Source of the DNA: an uncultured Anaerostipes sp.
GTDB taxonomy: Bacteria; Bacillota; Clostridia; Lachnospirales; Lachnospiraceae
Assembly (NCBI GenBank): GCA_900756035.1
Contig: CAAEIR010000075.1
Coordinates: 1-37,892, forward strand
Length of the DNA: 37,892 nt
Direction of reading: 5' to 3'
How positions within the stretch are numbered: position 1 is the stretch's first letter; every line of letters begins with the position of its first letter. The notes beneath the pieces were generated by a model. The model worked only from the letters and a program-made list of their open reading frames with translations. It ran no database searches and was not told where the DNA came from. Below are positions 24,170-33,113 of this stretch, in pieces. The position numbers and the translations under genes are program-made.

Positions 24170-25325
24170 TCAGTGGACGCGATACCTCTGTAAATTCCTT
24201 CCACTCTTTTGGTGATGTAATTCCTTTACATCATCAAATCTGCTGATATCTACCATCTCCGCAAGAATTCCTGCAAGGATGTTTTCGCCAACTCCGTTGA
24301 TTTCCAGGATATTTTCTGCATGTGGTATTTCCATGCATTTCTGATGCAGTACATTTTCAATCTCCGCCAGTTGTTCATCCAGTTGTATGATTTGTTCTAT
24401 AAACCATTTGATAGATTCCCTTCCGGCATCTGTTCCTCCGGTCAGTCCTACGCTTTTCTTTGCATAGTCTACAATTACTCCGGCTCTGCTGCAGCCTCGT
24501 CTACGAAGCTTTGCTTCATGCCAGAGGCTTTTCAGACCTTCTGCGTTCAGCGATATGATATCAGATGGCATTGGCGCCACCTTCAGCACCTCCAGTATAA
24601 AAGCTCCATCAATCTTTCCAAAAGCGTCCATATATTCCGGAAAGTAAATCTTCATTTCACGATGGAGACCGGTTGATATTTCTGATTCTGTCCTCGGTAA
24701 GCTGATCCCTGAACATGGAGAGCCTTCTCATGTCTGCATAAATATCCTCTGGGAGATAAGGCATTCCATAGTTTCCATCTTTTACAAGGTTTGCAATTAT
24801 TTTAGGATCTTTTCTGTCATCCTTGAGCTGACTGTTATCTTCAATCTCTTTGCTCTGCTTTACAGCATATGGATTTACCTGAACAACGCTGATTCCATTT
24901 GAAACCATCCATGCAGCGATCGCAAACCAGTAGTGACCTGTTGGTTCAAGACCCAGCACTATCTGTTTTTTATCATTCTTTGCTGCAAGGTTCAGCACCC
25001 ATGCCTTTACACTGGCAAAGCCCTCGGATGAATTACTGAATTCAAAAGCTTCTTTGCTAAGTTCCCTTCCTCTGGTGTCAATCGCTCTGATATAATGAGT
25101 TTCACTGCCTATATCGCATCCAACAATAAACATCTCATCAGAGATGAACGAGAGTTTGTCATTCTTCCCAAATTTGCCCTTTGTTTCCAGCTCACGCCAT
25201 GTAGAAGCCTTAAGTTCCTGTTCAATTACCTGTACTTTCTTTTTAATTTCATCCTGTGATAAAACATTTATCACTGATTTCTTTGATAATGGTTGTACTT
25301 TTGCCTTTTTTGCTTTAATATTCAT
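24170..25325 (-). pseudogene. IS110-family transposase, frameshifted and C-terminally truncated
   Basis: Recombinase of the DEDD/RuvC-like type. Start at ATG 25325 (MNIKAKKAKVQ) after an AGAGG site. The N-terminal catalytic residues are visible: Asp in IVGCDIGSETHYIRAI, Glu in LGLEPTGHYW, and an Asp pair in LKDDRKDPKIIANLV. The reading stops at 24657 within NINRSPS; an extra G near 24670 explains it, because the other frame gives NRLHREMKIYFPEYMDAF. The second part (to 24170) has a helical region and the opening of the C-terminal domain (INGVGENILAGILAEMVDIS then RFDDVKE), then departs from the family. The segment with the catalytic Ser is missing, so an internal deletion is likely. Confidence 0.8.
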
Positions 25326-25496
25326 TTTAGATACCTCTTGTGTTTTTAGATTTCTTACCAACCGGCCAAGTCAGTAATAATCTAAATTTACTTGAGGTAT
25401 TCTTTTTGGTCAATTCCTTTTACTCTTTAAAGTATACAGGAAGCTCCTTCTATAAATATGTAATTTTTACAAAGAAAAAAAGTCATATATAACCAC

Positions 25497-25528
25497 AAAA
25501 AAGAGATATGAAATATCATACCTCTTTT
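25497..25528 (-). terminator. Terminator of the rpsB-tsf operon
   Basis: On the minus strand AAAAGAGGTATG pairs with CATATCTCTTTT over 12 bp (one G-U pair), loop ATATTT, followed by further Ts. The same stem on the plus strand has an A-C mismatch, so it is oriented to end transcription from tsf, about 150 bases upstream. Confidence 0.75.
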
Positions 25529-25612
25529 CTACATATCATATTTTTCATGAAAAACTGGAATTCTCAAAATTTATCATTTTCAAAAAAGTTTCCTTTTCAA
25601 TTTTTCATGCCT

Positions 25613-25641
25613 CGGAAACCGCATAAAATAAGGGTTTCCCG
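25613..25641. other. Hairpin between tsf and its terminator
   Basis: CGGAAACC (25613-25620) and GGTTTCCCG (25633-25641) pair over 8 bp with one bulged C and a 12-base loop. It lies 34 bases after tsf within its 3' untranslated region. It may protect the mRNA end. No T-run follows. The remaining part of 25326-25674 holds the IS 5' flank and the operon terminator but no gene. Confidence 0.45.
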
Positions 25642-25674
25642 CAAAAAGTAGCAAAAATGTTCAATGATAGACTC

Positions 25675-26604
25675 TTATTGCATCTGTTTTGCAACTTCTT
25701 CTGCAAAGTTTTCTTCTTTCTTTTCGATTCCTTCTCCAGTTTCGAAACGAACAAATCCTTTGATTGTTACGTTAGCACCGTTTGCTTTTGCAACCTGCTC
25801 TATATATTTTCCAACTGCCTGTTTTCCGTCTTCAGCTTTTACATAAACCTGATCTAACAGACATACTTCTTTTAACTCTTTGTTCAGACGTCCGATAATC
25901 ATTTTTTCAATGATATTCTCTGGTTTGTCTGGGTTCTCATTCATTGCCTGAGCTTTTAAGATCTCTGTTTCATGTTCGATATAATCTTTAGAAACTTCAT
26001 CTCTGCTTGTGTATTTTGGAGAGATAGCTGCAACCTGCATTGCTACGTTCTTAGCCATTTCTTTGATGTCATCGTTCACAACATCAGAAGCAACTTCAAC
26101 TAATACACCAATTTTTCCTCCAGCATGAATGTAAGATGCAACAAATCCATCTTCAGCATTTGCTTTGTTGAATCGACGAATATTTAAGTTTTCACCGATA
26201 ACAGCGATTTTTCCATCTAATGCTTCTTTTACAGTTTTTCCTGCTTCTGCTTTAGATTCTTCTGCAAGGAATGCTTCGATATCTTCTGCACCTGTTGTCA
26301 GTGCCTGATCTGCAACCTCAGCTACATAGTCTTTGAATGTATCATTCTTAGCAACGAAGTCTGTCTCAGAGTTAACTTCTACGATAGCTGCACTTTTTGC
26401 ATCGTCAGCAACTGCAACTGCAACTAATCCTTCTGCTGCGATACGTCCGGATTTCTTTGCTGCCTTTGCAAGACCATTTTCTCTTAAAAATTCTACCGCT
26501 GCGTCCATGTCTCCTTCTGTCTTTGTAAGAGCTTTCTTACAATCCATCATTCCTGCACCGGTCATTTCTCTTAATTCTTTTACCATTGCTGCTGTGATAG
26601 CCAT
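25675..26604 (-). CDS. tsf: Translation elongation factor Ts
   Basis: Cytosolic nucleotide exchange factor for EF-Tu, 309 residues. The N-terminal UBA-like domain (MAITAAMVKELREMTGAGMM followed by DCKKAL) and the ETDFVAKN motif around residue 80 are diagnostic; the dimerisation region with KPENIIEKMIIGRL lies near residue 220. The start follows AGGAGG at a normal distance. It lies 22 bases after rpsB and shares its promoter. A structured 3' untranslated region and a terminator follow. Confidence 0.98.
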   Translation of the reverse strand: MAITAAMVKELREMTGAGMMDCKKALTKTEGDMDAAVEFLRENGLAKAAKKSGRIAAEGLVAVAVADDAKSAAIVEVNSETDFVAKNDTFKDYVAEVADQALTTGAEDIEAFLAEESKAEAGKTVKEALDGKIAVIGENLNIRRFNKANAEDGFVASYIHAGGKIGVLVEVASDVVNDDIKEMAKNVAMQVAAISPKYTSRDEVSKDYIEHETEILKAQAMNENPDKPENIIEKMIIGRLNKELKEVCLLDQVYVKAEDGKQAVGKYIEQVAKANGANVTIKGFVRFETGEGIEKKEENFAEEVAKQMQ

Positions 26605-26626
26605 GATTTCTTCCTCCTATATCTGA

Positions 26627-27355
26627 TTATTCTTCATCTTCTGCAGCTTCTTCTGCTTCAGATTCTGCATCAATTCCCTGGTTTGCTTCGATAACAGCAT
26701 CAGCCATTGCAGATGTAATCAGTTTTACTGCACGGATTGCATCGTCATTTCCAGGAATGATATAATCTAACTCTTCTGGATCGCTGTTTGTATCTGCGAT
26801 TCCAACAAGGGGAATTCCTAAAGTATGTGCTTCCTGAACACAGATGCTTTCTTTCTTAGGATCTACAACAAAGATCATGTCCGGAAGTCCGCCCATTTCT
26901 TCGATTCCACCTAAGTTTTTCTGTAATTTGTCTTTTTCTTTGTTAAGTTCTAAAACTTCTTTCTTTGGAAGTACATCAAATGTTCCGTCTTCTTCCATTT
27001 CTTTGATCTTTTTAAGTCTTGCGATTCTAGATTCAATTGTCTTGAAGTTTGTCATCATTCCACCTAACCATCTCTGGTTTACGTAGAACATTCCACAACG
27101 TTCTGCTTCAGCCTGGATAGAATCCTGAGCCTGTTTTTTTGTTCCTACGAAAAGAACTTTTCCACCCTGAGCTACACAATCTTTTACTGCATTGTAAGCA
27201 TCATCAACCATTCCTACAGATTTCTGTAAGTCGATAATATGGATACCATTACGCTCTGTGTAGATATATGGTGCCATTTTAGGGTTCCATCTTCTTGTCT
27301 GATGTCCGAAATGAACACCGGCTTCCAGTAACTGTTTCATTGAAATTACGCTCAT
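26627..27355 (-). CDS. rpsB: 30S ribosomal protein S2
   Basis: Ribosomal protein of the small subunit, 242 residues from ATG 27355 (MSVISMKQLLEAGVHFGHQT). This start is preferred over one 39 bases upstream, since AAAGGAG lies 8 bases before it. Typical motifs are RRWNPKMAPYIYTERNGIHI, VLFVGTKKQAQDSI, NQRWLGGMMTNFKTI, and DPEELDYIIPGNDDAIRAVK. The tail is acidic (ESEAEEAAEDEE), common in clostridia. First gene of the rpsB-tsf operon with a structured leader upstream. Confidence 0.98.
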   Translation of the reverse strand: MSVISMKQLLEAGVHFGHQTRRWNPKMAPYIYTERNGIHIIDLQKSVGMVDDAYNAVKDCVAQGGKVLFVGTKKQAQDSIQAEAERCGMFYVNQRWLGGMMTNFKTIESRIARLKKIKEMEEDGTFDVLPKKEVLELNKEKDKLQKNLGGIEEMGGLPDMIFVVDPKKESICVQEAHTLGIPLVGIADTNSDPEELDYIIPGNDDAIRAVKLITSAMADAVIEANQGIDAESEAEEAAEDEE

Positions 27356-27382
27356 TATAAAATCTCCTTTAGTTTTTGCTTC

Positions 27383-27437
27383 CGCTGCCTTCAACGTCTG
27401 GGCAAACCTTGCGGCACTTACCCAAATTCCGACAGCG
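27383..27437 (-). promoter_or_regulatory. Structured leader RNA of rpsB
   Basis: In the transcript CGCUGUC (27437-27431) pairs with GGCAGCG (27389-27383); inside it UGGGUAA pairs with UUUGCCCA, and a CC-GCAA-GG tetraloop caps a small apical stem. Wobble pairs fit only the minus strand. The stem ends about 28 bases before the start codon. Ribosomal protein S2 represses its own mRNA in several bacteria, so this is a good candidate site, though that is inference. Confidence 0.6.
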
Positions 27438-27457
27438 TGTTTATTTTTACCTATGCC

Positions 27458-27486
27458 AGTATACCAAAACTTGTTTTTAATTGCAA
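27458..27486 (-). promoter_or_regulatory. rpsB-tsf promoter
   Basis: TTGCAA (27486-27481) and TATACT (27463-27458) are exactly 17 bp apart. The promoter lies directly behind the codY stop codon and gives a leader of about 95 bases. Confidence 0.65.
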
Positions 27487-27493
27487 GGTTTTT

Positions 27494-28261
27494 CTAGTTA
27501 AACCGTGCAATTTCATCAAAGATAAAATCATTGATTACTTTAATATACGTTCCCTTCATTCCTGAAGAACGGGTTTCCACAACTCCTGCGCTCTCTAATT
27601 TCCTAAGAGCATTGACTACCACTGACCTTGTGATTCCAAAGCGGTCTGCAATCTTGCTGGCAACAAGAATCCCTTCATTTCCGTCCAATTCTTCTAAAAT
27701 ATGAACTACTGCTTTGTGTTCTGTAAAAGACAGCGTGCTGATTGCGGAATCTACAATTCCTTTCTTCCTTCTCTCCATTTCCACTTCTTCACTGACGGAT
27801 CGCAGCATCTCAAGTCCTACGACCGTAGTCCCATATTCGGCTAAAATAATATCATCAATCGAATATGGCACATCCTGTCGGTACATGAATAATGTTCCAA
27901 ACCGCTCTCCGGCAATATCAATCGGTGCTATAATCGCAGAATAATCATCAATTTCAGAATCAAATCCTAAAGTCCAAAGACTGACATTTTCATTGGTAGA
28001 TAAAATTGCCAACAGTCTCTCATTAAGTGAAAAATCAACATAATCCTTGACGTTTCCTGAAATCAACTGATGAACCACTTTAATATGATCTGCTTCATTT
28101 TTTCCAAGAATCTTCCCTTTTTTACTGATAACCAATACGTTTGACTTCATGACATCTGTCAACACTTTACAAATATCATTAAATACAACTTTCTGTGAGT
28201 TATTGTTATGCAGTAATTTATTGATTTTTCTTGTTTTATCTAATAACTGTATACTACTCAT
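27494..28261 (-). CDS. codY: GTP-sensing transcriptional repressor CodY
   Basis: Global regulator that represses amino-acid, peptide and other genes when GTP and branched-chain amino acids are plentiful. 255 residues, the normal length. The N-terminal GAF domain (about 1-160) begins MSSIQLLDKTRKINKLL; the C-terminal winged helix has VASKIADRFGITRSVVVNAL and RKLESAGVVETRS, nearly invariant in the family. The start has a site upstream within the 15-base gap to topA, so it is translated from the topA-codY transcript. CodY could be expected to control peptide uptake genes like the OPT unit here, but no CodY box was identified. Confidence 0.97.
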   Translation of the reverse strand: MSSIQLLDKTRKINKLLHNNNSQKVVFNDICKVLTDVMKSNVLVISKKGKILGKNEADHIKVVHQLISGNVKDYVDFSLNERLLAILSTNENVSLWTLGFDSEIDDYSAIIAPIDIAGERFGTLFMYRQDVPYSIDDIILAEYGTTVVGLEMLRSVSEEVEMERRKKGIVDSAISTLSFTEHKAVVHILEELDGNEGILVASKIADRFGITRSVVVNALRKLESAGVVETRSSGMKGTYIKVINDFIFDEIARFN

Positions 28262-28276
28262 GTCCTCTTTTTCTCC

Positions 28277-30379
28277 TTATTTTGCAATCGCCTCTTCGGA
28301 AAGATTTTCTTTTTCTTCCGGAAGACCACAGACAAAACCACATTCTTTGTTAGAACATACTAATTTCTTTCCTTTTTCGATCATATAGCTTCCGCACTTC
28401 TCACATTTTACAGTCGAAGGTTTCTGCCAGGACATAAATTCGCATTCCGGATTGTTTTCGCATCCGTAATATTTTCGTCCTTTCTTAGTCTTTTTGAGAA
28501 CGACCTCACCGCCACAGACCGGACAAGGAATTCCAACTTTTTCAAAATGAGGTTTTGTATTTCGGCAATCCGGGAATCCGGGACATGCCAAAAACTTACC
28601 ATATGGCCCATACTTGACAACCATATTCCGACCACACTGGTCACAAATAACATCCGTTACTTCATCTTCGATCTTAATCTTTTCCAACTCTTGTTCTGCA
28701 TTTTTTATGGCAATCTCAAAATCCGGATAGAAGTTTTCGATTACGGACTTCCAACGGACTTTTCCCTCTTCTACCATGTCCAGCAGTCCTTCCATCATTG
28801 CCGTAAAGTTAACATCTACAATCGTCTCAAATCCTTTTTTCATCATCTGATTCACAGACTCACCGAGTTCTGTAACATAAAGATTCTTTTTCTCTTTTAC
28901 AACATATCTGCGGGCAACAATCGTTGAAATTGTCGGAGCGTACGTACTTGGACGCCCGATTCCAAACTCCTCTAATGTCTTTACCAGAGAAGCCTCTGTA
29001 TAATGTGCCGGCGGCTGTGTAAAGTGCTGTTTCGGATCAAATTCACTGAGAGAAAGTTCTGTATCTTTATCAATAGATTTTAACATAACATTTCCTTCAG
29101 ATTTTTCATTGTTAATGTTGTATACGGACAAAAAGCCGTCAAATACGATCTTAGAAGCGGTTGCCGTAAAACGATAATCTCCCGCAGCAATTTTTACAGA
29201 AGTATTCTCATATTTTGCGGAAGACATACGGCTTGCCATAAAACGATTCCAAATCAACTGATACAGACGAAACTGATCTCTGGAAAGTTCTTCTTTGATA
29301 CTGACCGGGGAATTTTCCATATATGTCGGACGGATTGCCTCATGGGCATCTTGTACCTTCTTGTCATCTTTCTTGGCAATGTTTCCTGTTCCGATATATT
29401 CTTGTCCGTAGTGTTCGGCAATATATTCTTTCGCTGCTGCATCCGCTTCCTCGGAAATTCGTGTAGAGTCGGTACGAAGATAAGTAATCAGACCTACGTT
29501 TCCTTTTCCCTTGATATTAACACCTTCATATAGCTGCTGGGCAATTCTCATGGTTTTCTGCGGTGCGAAGTTTAATTTGCTGGAAGCATCCTGCTGTAAT
29601 GTACTGGTCGTAAACGGCAGCGGGCCTTTTTTCAGACGCTCACTGACCTTTACAGAGTCCACCTGGAACTCTTTTCCGTCTAACTCCGCCAGCAGACGAT
29701 CCATCTCTTCCTTACTGTGAATTTCAAGCTTCTGATCTTTGTCTCCTACAAACTTTGCTGCAAGAGGCTTCTTACTGCCTTTCACATGAAGCAGCGCTTC
29801 TAAAGACCAGTATTCCTGCGGAATAAACAGACTGATCTCTTCTTCTCTGTCACAGATTAAGCGCAATGCTACAGACTGTACGCGTCCGGCACTTAACCCA
29901 CGCTTAATCTTTGCCCATAAAATCGGACTGATCTGGTATCCGACAATACGGTCTAATACCCTTCTTGCCTGTTGGGCATCTACCAGATTCATATCAATTT
30001 CTCTGGCATTTTTTATGGAATCTTTCACAGCAGTCTTTGTAATTTCATTAAAAGTAATTCGGCTGCATTTTTTATTTTCCAGCTTCAATGCATGGTAAAG
30101 ATGCCATGAAATTGCCTCTCCCTCACGGTCCGGGTCAGTTGCGAGATATACTTTATCTGCTTTTTTCACGGCTTTTCGAAGCGCTGCAAGAACCTCTCCC
30201 TTTCCTCGAATCGTAATATATTTCGGTTCAAAATCATTTTCAATATCGATTCCCAAGGTACTTTTCGGAAGATCTCGAACATGTCCATTGGAAGCGATCA
30301 CCTCATAATTCTTACCAAGGAATTTTTTAATTGTTTTTGCTTTCGCCGGTGACTCGACGATAACCAGATATTTCGGCAT
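28277..30379 (-). CDS. topA: DNA topoisomerase I
   Basis: Type IA topoisomerase that relaxes negatively supercoiled DNA, 700 residues. The Toprim domain starts with IVESPAKAKTI and has the metal motif TDPDREGEA (81-89). The catalytic Tyr is Tyr300 in GLITYLRTDSTRISE. Other conserved parts are AGRVQSVALRLI and PFTTSTLQQDA. The C-terminus has three Cys4 zinc ribbons: CDQCGRNMVVKYGPYGKFLA with CPGFPDC, CPVCGG with CENNPEC, and CEKCGS with CSNKEC. AAGGGG lies before the ATG. Followed by codY 15 bases on. The 108-base gap to dprA contains an inverted repeat but no gene. Confidence 0.98.
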   Translation of the reverse strand: MPKYLVIVESPAKAKTIKKFLGKNYEVIASNGHVRDLPKSTLGIDIENDFEPKYITIRGKGEVLAALRKAVKKADKVYLATDPDREGEAISWHLYHALKLENKKCSRITFNEITKTAVKDSIKNAREIDMNLVDAQQARRVLDRIVGYQISPILWAKIKRGLSAGRVQSVALRLICDREEEISLFIPQEYWSLEALLHVKGSKKPLAAKFVGDKDQKLEIHSKEEMDRLLAELDGKEFQVDSVKVSERLKKGPLPFTTSTLQQDASSKLNFAPQKTMRIAQQLYEGVNIKGKGNVGLITYLRTDSTRISEEADAAAKEYIAEHYGQEYIGTGNIAKKDDKKVQDAHEAIRPTYMENSPVSIKEELSRDQFRLYQLIWNRFMASRMSSAKYENTSVKIAAGDYRFTATASKIVFDGFLSVYNINNEKSEGNVMLKSIDKDTELSLSEFDPKQHFTQPPAHYTEASLVKTLEEFGIGRPSTYAPTISTIVARRYVVKEKKNLYVTELGESVNQMMKKGFETIVDVNFTAMMEGLLDMVEEGKVRWKSVIENFYPDFEIAIKNAEQELEKIKIEDEVTDVICDQCGRNMVVKYGPYGKFLACPGFPDCRNTKPHFEKVGIPCPVCGGEVVLKKTKKGRKYYGCENNPECEFMSWQKPSTVKCEKCGSYMIEKGKKLVCSNKECGFVCGLPEEKENLSEEAIAK

Positions 30380-30466
30380 ATTAAATTACCCCTTATTTGC
30401 ATTTTTTCAAGAATGTTGAATACATTCCGCTATCTTTATTCACGACTGACTCTGACAGTCCCCGGG

Positions 30467-30501
30467 TGTATATCAGAATAAGAAAATCTACCTGATATAC
30501 A
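30467..30501. other. Perfect inverted repeat at the end of dprA
   Basis: TGTATATCAG (30467-30476) and CTGATATACA (30492-30501) form a perfect 10-bp stem with a 15-base loop; the right arm contains the end of dprA including bases just before its stop. There is no T-run on the minus strand, so it is not a clear terminator. A 5-bp stem (GACTG/CAGTC) lies next to it at about 30444-30460. Confidence 0.55.
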
Positions 30502-31564
30502 GGTTTTGACGAATCTGTCGGATATACCCGTTTGCTTCTAAAAAGAATAATGACTGTATGACTTCTTTGTAAGAGCACCCTGACAAATGAACAATTTCAT
30601 CCAAATGTCTTGGATTTAAACTTAGGATATCATACACCTTTTTTTCCGGGTACGCAAGAGATTTCATCTCTCTCGCATTAAAATTCTCTGATTTTTTTGT
30701 GAATTTCGAAAATTCTGACAGAATATCTTCGATAGTTTCTGTCAGTTTTGCTCCCTGTTTGATCAGACCATGACAGCCTTCATGATTTTGTCCGATCACC
30801 GGTCCGGGAACCGCAAAAACCTCTTTATTTTGCTCCAAAGCACAATCTGCCGTAATTAAAGATCCGCTTTTGTTCTTTGCCTCTACCACAAGCACACCAT
30901 CGCTTAATCCACTGATAATTCGGTTTCTTTGTGGAAAATTCCATGGATGCGGGGGAATCCCCGGAGGATATTCGGAAAATACAGTTTGATTCTCATACAT
31001 TTTATAGAATAAACTGAAGTTATCTTTCGGGTAGATCTGATCAATCCCGCATCCCAGAATACCGACCGCTGTTTCTTCGATATCTACGATCTCCCGATGT
31101 GCCAAACCGTCGATTCCTTTTGCCAGTCCACTGATAATCTGTACCCCTTTTTCTGCCAGTCCTCTTGCAAATATTCGGGAAATCTCTCTCCCATAAGCCG
31201 TAGGAAATCGAGATCCTACAATGGCAATCGACAATGCTTTTTCTGTATACGGACGACCCTTGTGAAAAATCCCATAGGGAAAATCGTATATTTGTCTCAG
31301 CCTCCGGGGATAAGCCGCTTCTTTGTAAGTGTAAAAATGAACCTGTTTTTCTTTGAGATTTTCATAAGATTCTTCGATTTCTTTTTCATTTTTCCATCGA
31401 AAAAATCTCTGACATTCCTGTTTTGAAAATTTTTCTTCTATTATATTGGGATTAAGATAAAACAATTCTCTGGGATGTCCCAATAAGTCCATCCATTGTT
31501 TTTGCTTTTTTAAAGGCAGACATAGTTTTGCGCAGTACCAGTACCAATATAACTTATCCTCCAT
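30488..31564 (-). CDS. dprA: DNA-processing protein DprA
   Basis: Binds incoming single-stranded DNA during natural transformation and loads RecA; 358 residues. The Rossmann-like core has IVGSRFPTAYGREISRIFAR then GLAEKGVQIISGLAKGIDGL, followed by GILGCGIDQIYP, SEYPPG and FPQRNRIISGLSDGVLVVEA. The C-terminal DprA winged helix is visible (KKVYDILSLNPRHLDEIVHL). The ATG overlaps the comM stop by 11 bases, so the two are coupled. Many clostridia carry dprA without known competence, so active transformation is not implied. Confidence 0.95.
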   Translation of the reverse strand: MEDKLYWYWYCAKLCLPLKKQKQWMDLLGHPRELFYLNPNIIEEKFSKQECQRFFRWKNEKEIEESYENLKEKQVHFYTYKEAAYPRRLRQIYDFPYGIFHKGRPYTEKALSIAIVGSRFPTAYGREISRIFARGLAEKGVQIISGLAKGIDGLAHREIVDIEETAVGILGCGIDQIYPKDNFSLFYKMYENQTVFSEYPPGIPPHPWNFPQRNRIISGLSDGVLVVEAKNKSGSLITADCALEQNKEVFAVPGPVIGQNHEGCHGLIKQGAKLTETIEDILSEFSKFTKKSENFNAREMKSLAYPEKKVYDILSLNPRHLDEIVHLSGCSYKEVIQSLFFLEANGYIRQIRQNLYIR

Positions 31565-33104
31565 ATTCCAGTACCTCTTTGATAAAATTGGAATTGCGAA
31601 ATGTCATCGCTTCCATCAAGTGCACCGGAGCAATTATTTTTTTGCCATCCATAACGGCAATAGTCATTGCAACTCTTCGGATCTTATCAGCTCCCCGTCT
31701 TGTAATTTTCCCCATATCATATACCGTATTCAATAAATTGATGCATTCATTCTCCATAGGGCAATAGGATTCCATATGCTGTGATGGGATTTCGCTAAAA
31801 TACTTCCAGCTGCTTCCGCTTAAAATATCTCTCTCTTCTTCCGTATATCTTTGTATACGGCTTCTTATCTGATCTGAAGTCCCCAATCCATCTTCACAAA
31901 TCTTCTTATGAAAATCGAGAGATTCTCCATCTTCTCCCACTCCGATGGTTCCGATAATCAAATCAAAACGGTCTAATAGTGGTCCTGACAGCTTTTTCAG
32001 ATACCTCTTTTTCTCGTGATAACTGCACCGACATTGACCATCTTCCAGAGCATATCCGCAGGGGCACGGATTCATTGCGGCAATCAGCAAAAAATCCGAT
32101 GGAAAAATCATATGCAATCCCATCCGGCTGATCTCTAACTTCTTCTCTTCTAATGGCAGACGCAGTCCCTCGATGCACTCTGTCCGATACTCCATAAATT
32201 CATCCATAAACAAAATCCCATGATGAGCCAGAGTGATTTCTCCTGCTTTTGGAATCTTTCCTCCACCGAGAAATGCAGCCCTCGGGATCGTGGAATGAGG
32301 AGTACGAAACGGAGGTCTGGGATCAAGAAGATTCCTTGAAATCTCCGCCGCATCATAGATGCTCTGAACTTCTAATCTCTCATTTTTCGAAAGTTGCGGA
32401 AGAATCGTCGGAATCCTTCTTACCGCCATACTCTTCCCTGATCCGGGGGCTCCCGCAATCAGCAAATGATGACGTCCAATCACAGCAATCTCAATCGCAC
32501 GTTTCAAGTGCTCCATTCCCTTTAAATCCGCAAAATCCCCTTCTTCTGCCTCCCATTGAAACTCCTGTCCGGATGGTTCCTGCTTCCCATGATAGCTGCC
32601 GTGAAAATAATCAAGAACATCCTGAAGCCGGTTCATAAAGATAACTTCAATCCCTTCCATTGATTCCAGCGAGTTCCTATCTTCTTCTGCTACAAAAAAC
32701 TGATCAATTCCATATTCCTGTGCCTTAAGAATAATCGGAAGACAATTTTTCACCCCACGTATCCTTCCATTTAGCCCCAATTCTCCAAGAATACAAATTT
32801 TCCTGAGGCGATCTGCCGGGATTAATCCCAGGCACCCCAAAAAGGCCGCCGCGATCGGAAAATCAAAGGCAGTTCCGCTTTTTCTTATATTGGCAGGGGA
32901 TAAATTGACTGTAATCTTCATAGATGGCAGAGGATGTCCGATTGAGCGCAAGGCAGATGCCACTCGCTCTTTCGCCTCCATAGATTCTCTCGACAAATAG
33001 CCCACCATAGAAAAATATGGCAGACCGTTTCTGATTTCGACTTCGACATGAATTAATTGTCCGGTAACACCGCAGACAATACCGCTTATTACTTCCTGAT
33101 ACAT
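31554..33104 (-). CDS. comM: Magnesium-chelatase-like AAA+ protein ComM (YifB)
   Basis: AAA+ helicase that aids branch migration during recombination of taken-up DNA. 516 residues from ATG 33104 (MYQEVISGIVCGVTGQLIHV), chosen because AAGGAG lies 9-10 bases upstream; a longer reading from 33140 crosses the promoter hairpin. N-terminal Lon-like fold (PYFSMVGYLSRESMEAKERV, ITVNLSPANIRKSGTAFDFP), Walker A IAGAPGSGKS, Walker B GILFMDEFMEY, a Cys-rich insertion CPCGYALEDGQCRCS and LLDRFDLIIG. The partner gene dprA follows with overlap. Family call certain; role in this organism inferred. Confidence 0.96.
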   Translation of the reverse strand: MYQEVISGIVCGVTGQLIHVEVEIRNGLPYFSMVGYLSRESMEAKERVASALRSIGHPLPSMKITVNLSPANIRKSGTAFDFPIAAAFLGCLGLIPADRLRKICILGELGLNGRIRGVKNCLPIILKAQEYGIDQFFVAEEDRNSLESMEGIEVIFMNRLQDVLDYFHGSYHGKQEPSGQEFQWEAEEGDFADLKGMEHLKRAIEIAVIGRHHLLIAGAPGSGKSMAVRRIPTILPQLSKNERLEVQSIYDAAEISRNLLDPRPPFRTPHSTIPRAAFLGGGKIPKAGEITLAHHGILFMDEFMEYRTECIEGLRLPLEEKKLEISRMGLHMIFPSDFLLIAAMNPCPCGYALEDGQCRCSYHEKKRYLKKLSGPLLDRFDLIIGTIGVGEDGESLDFHKKICEDGLGTSDQIRSRIQRYTEEERDILSGSSWKYFSEIPSQHMESYCPMENECINLLNTVYDMGKITRRGADKIRRVAMTIAVMDGKKIIAPVHLMEAMTFRNSNFIKEVLEYGG

Positions 33105-33113
33105 TAAGATCAG

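Larger units (their letters stand above)
23870..25470 (-). mobile_element. Degenerate IS110-family insertion element
   Basis: The element is defined by its transposase pseudogene and a long non-coding flank. The 3' side (about 23870-24169) is compact, relatively GC-rich and has several small hairpins; the 5' side (about 25326-25470) is AT-rich. IS110-type elements lack clear terminal inverted repeats, so the exact ends cannot be set from one copy and the coordinates are approximate. The disabled transposase means it cannot move by itself. It lies upstream of the broken antiporter gene and may have replaced or displaced its promoter. Confidence 0.65.

Noticed and set aside
24320..24676. 118-codon plus-strand reading in the transposase region
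   Set aside because: It is antisense to the transposase and has no start signals.
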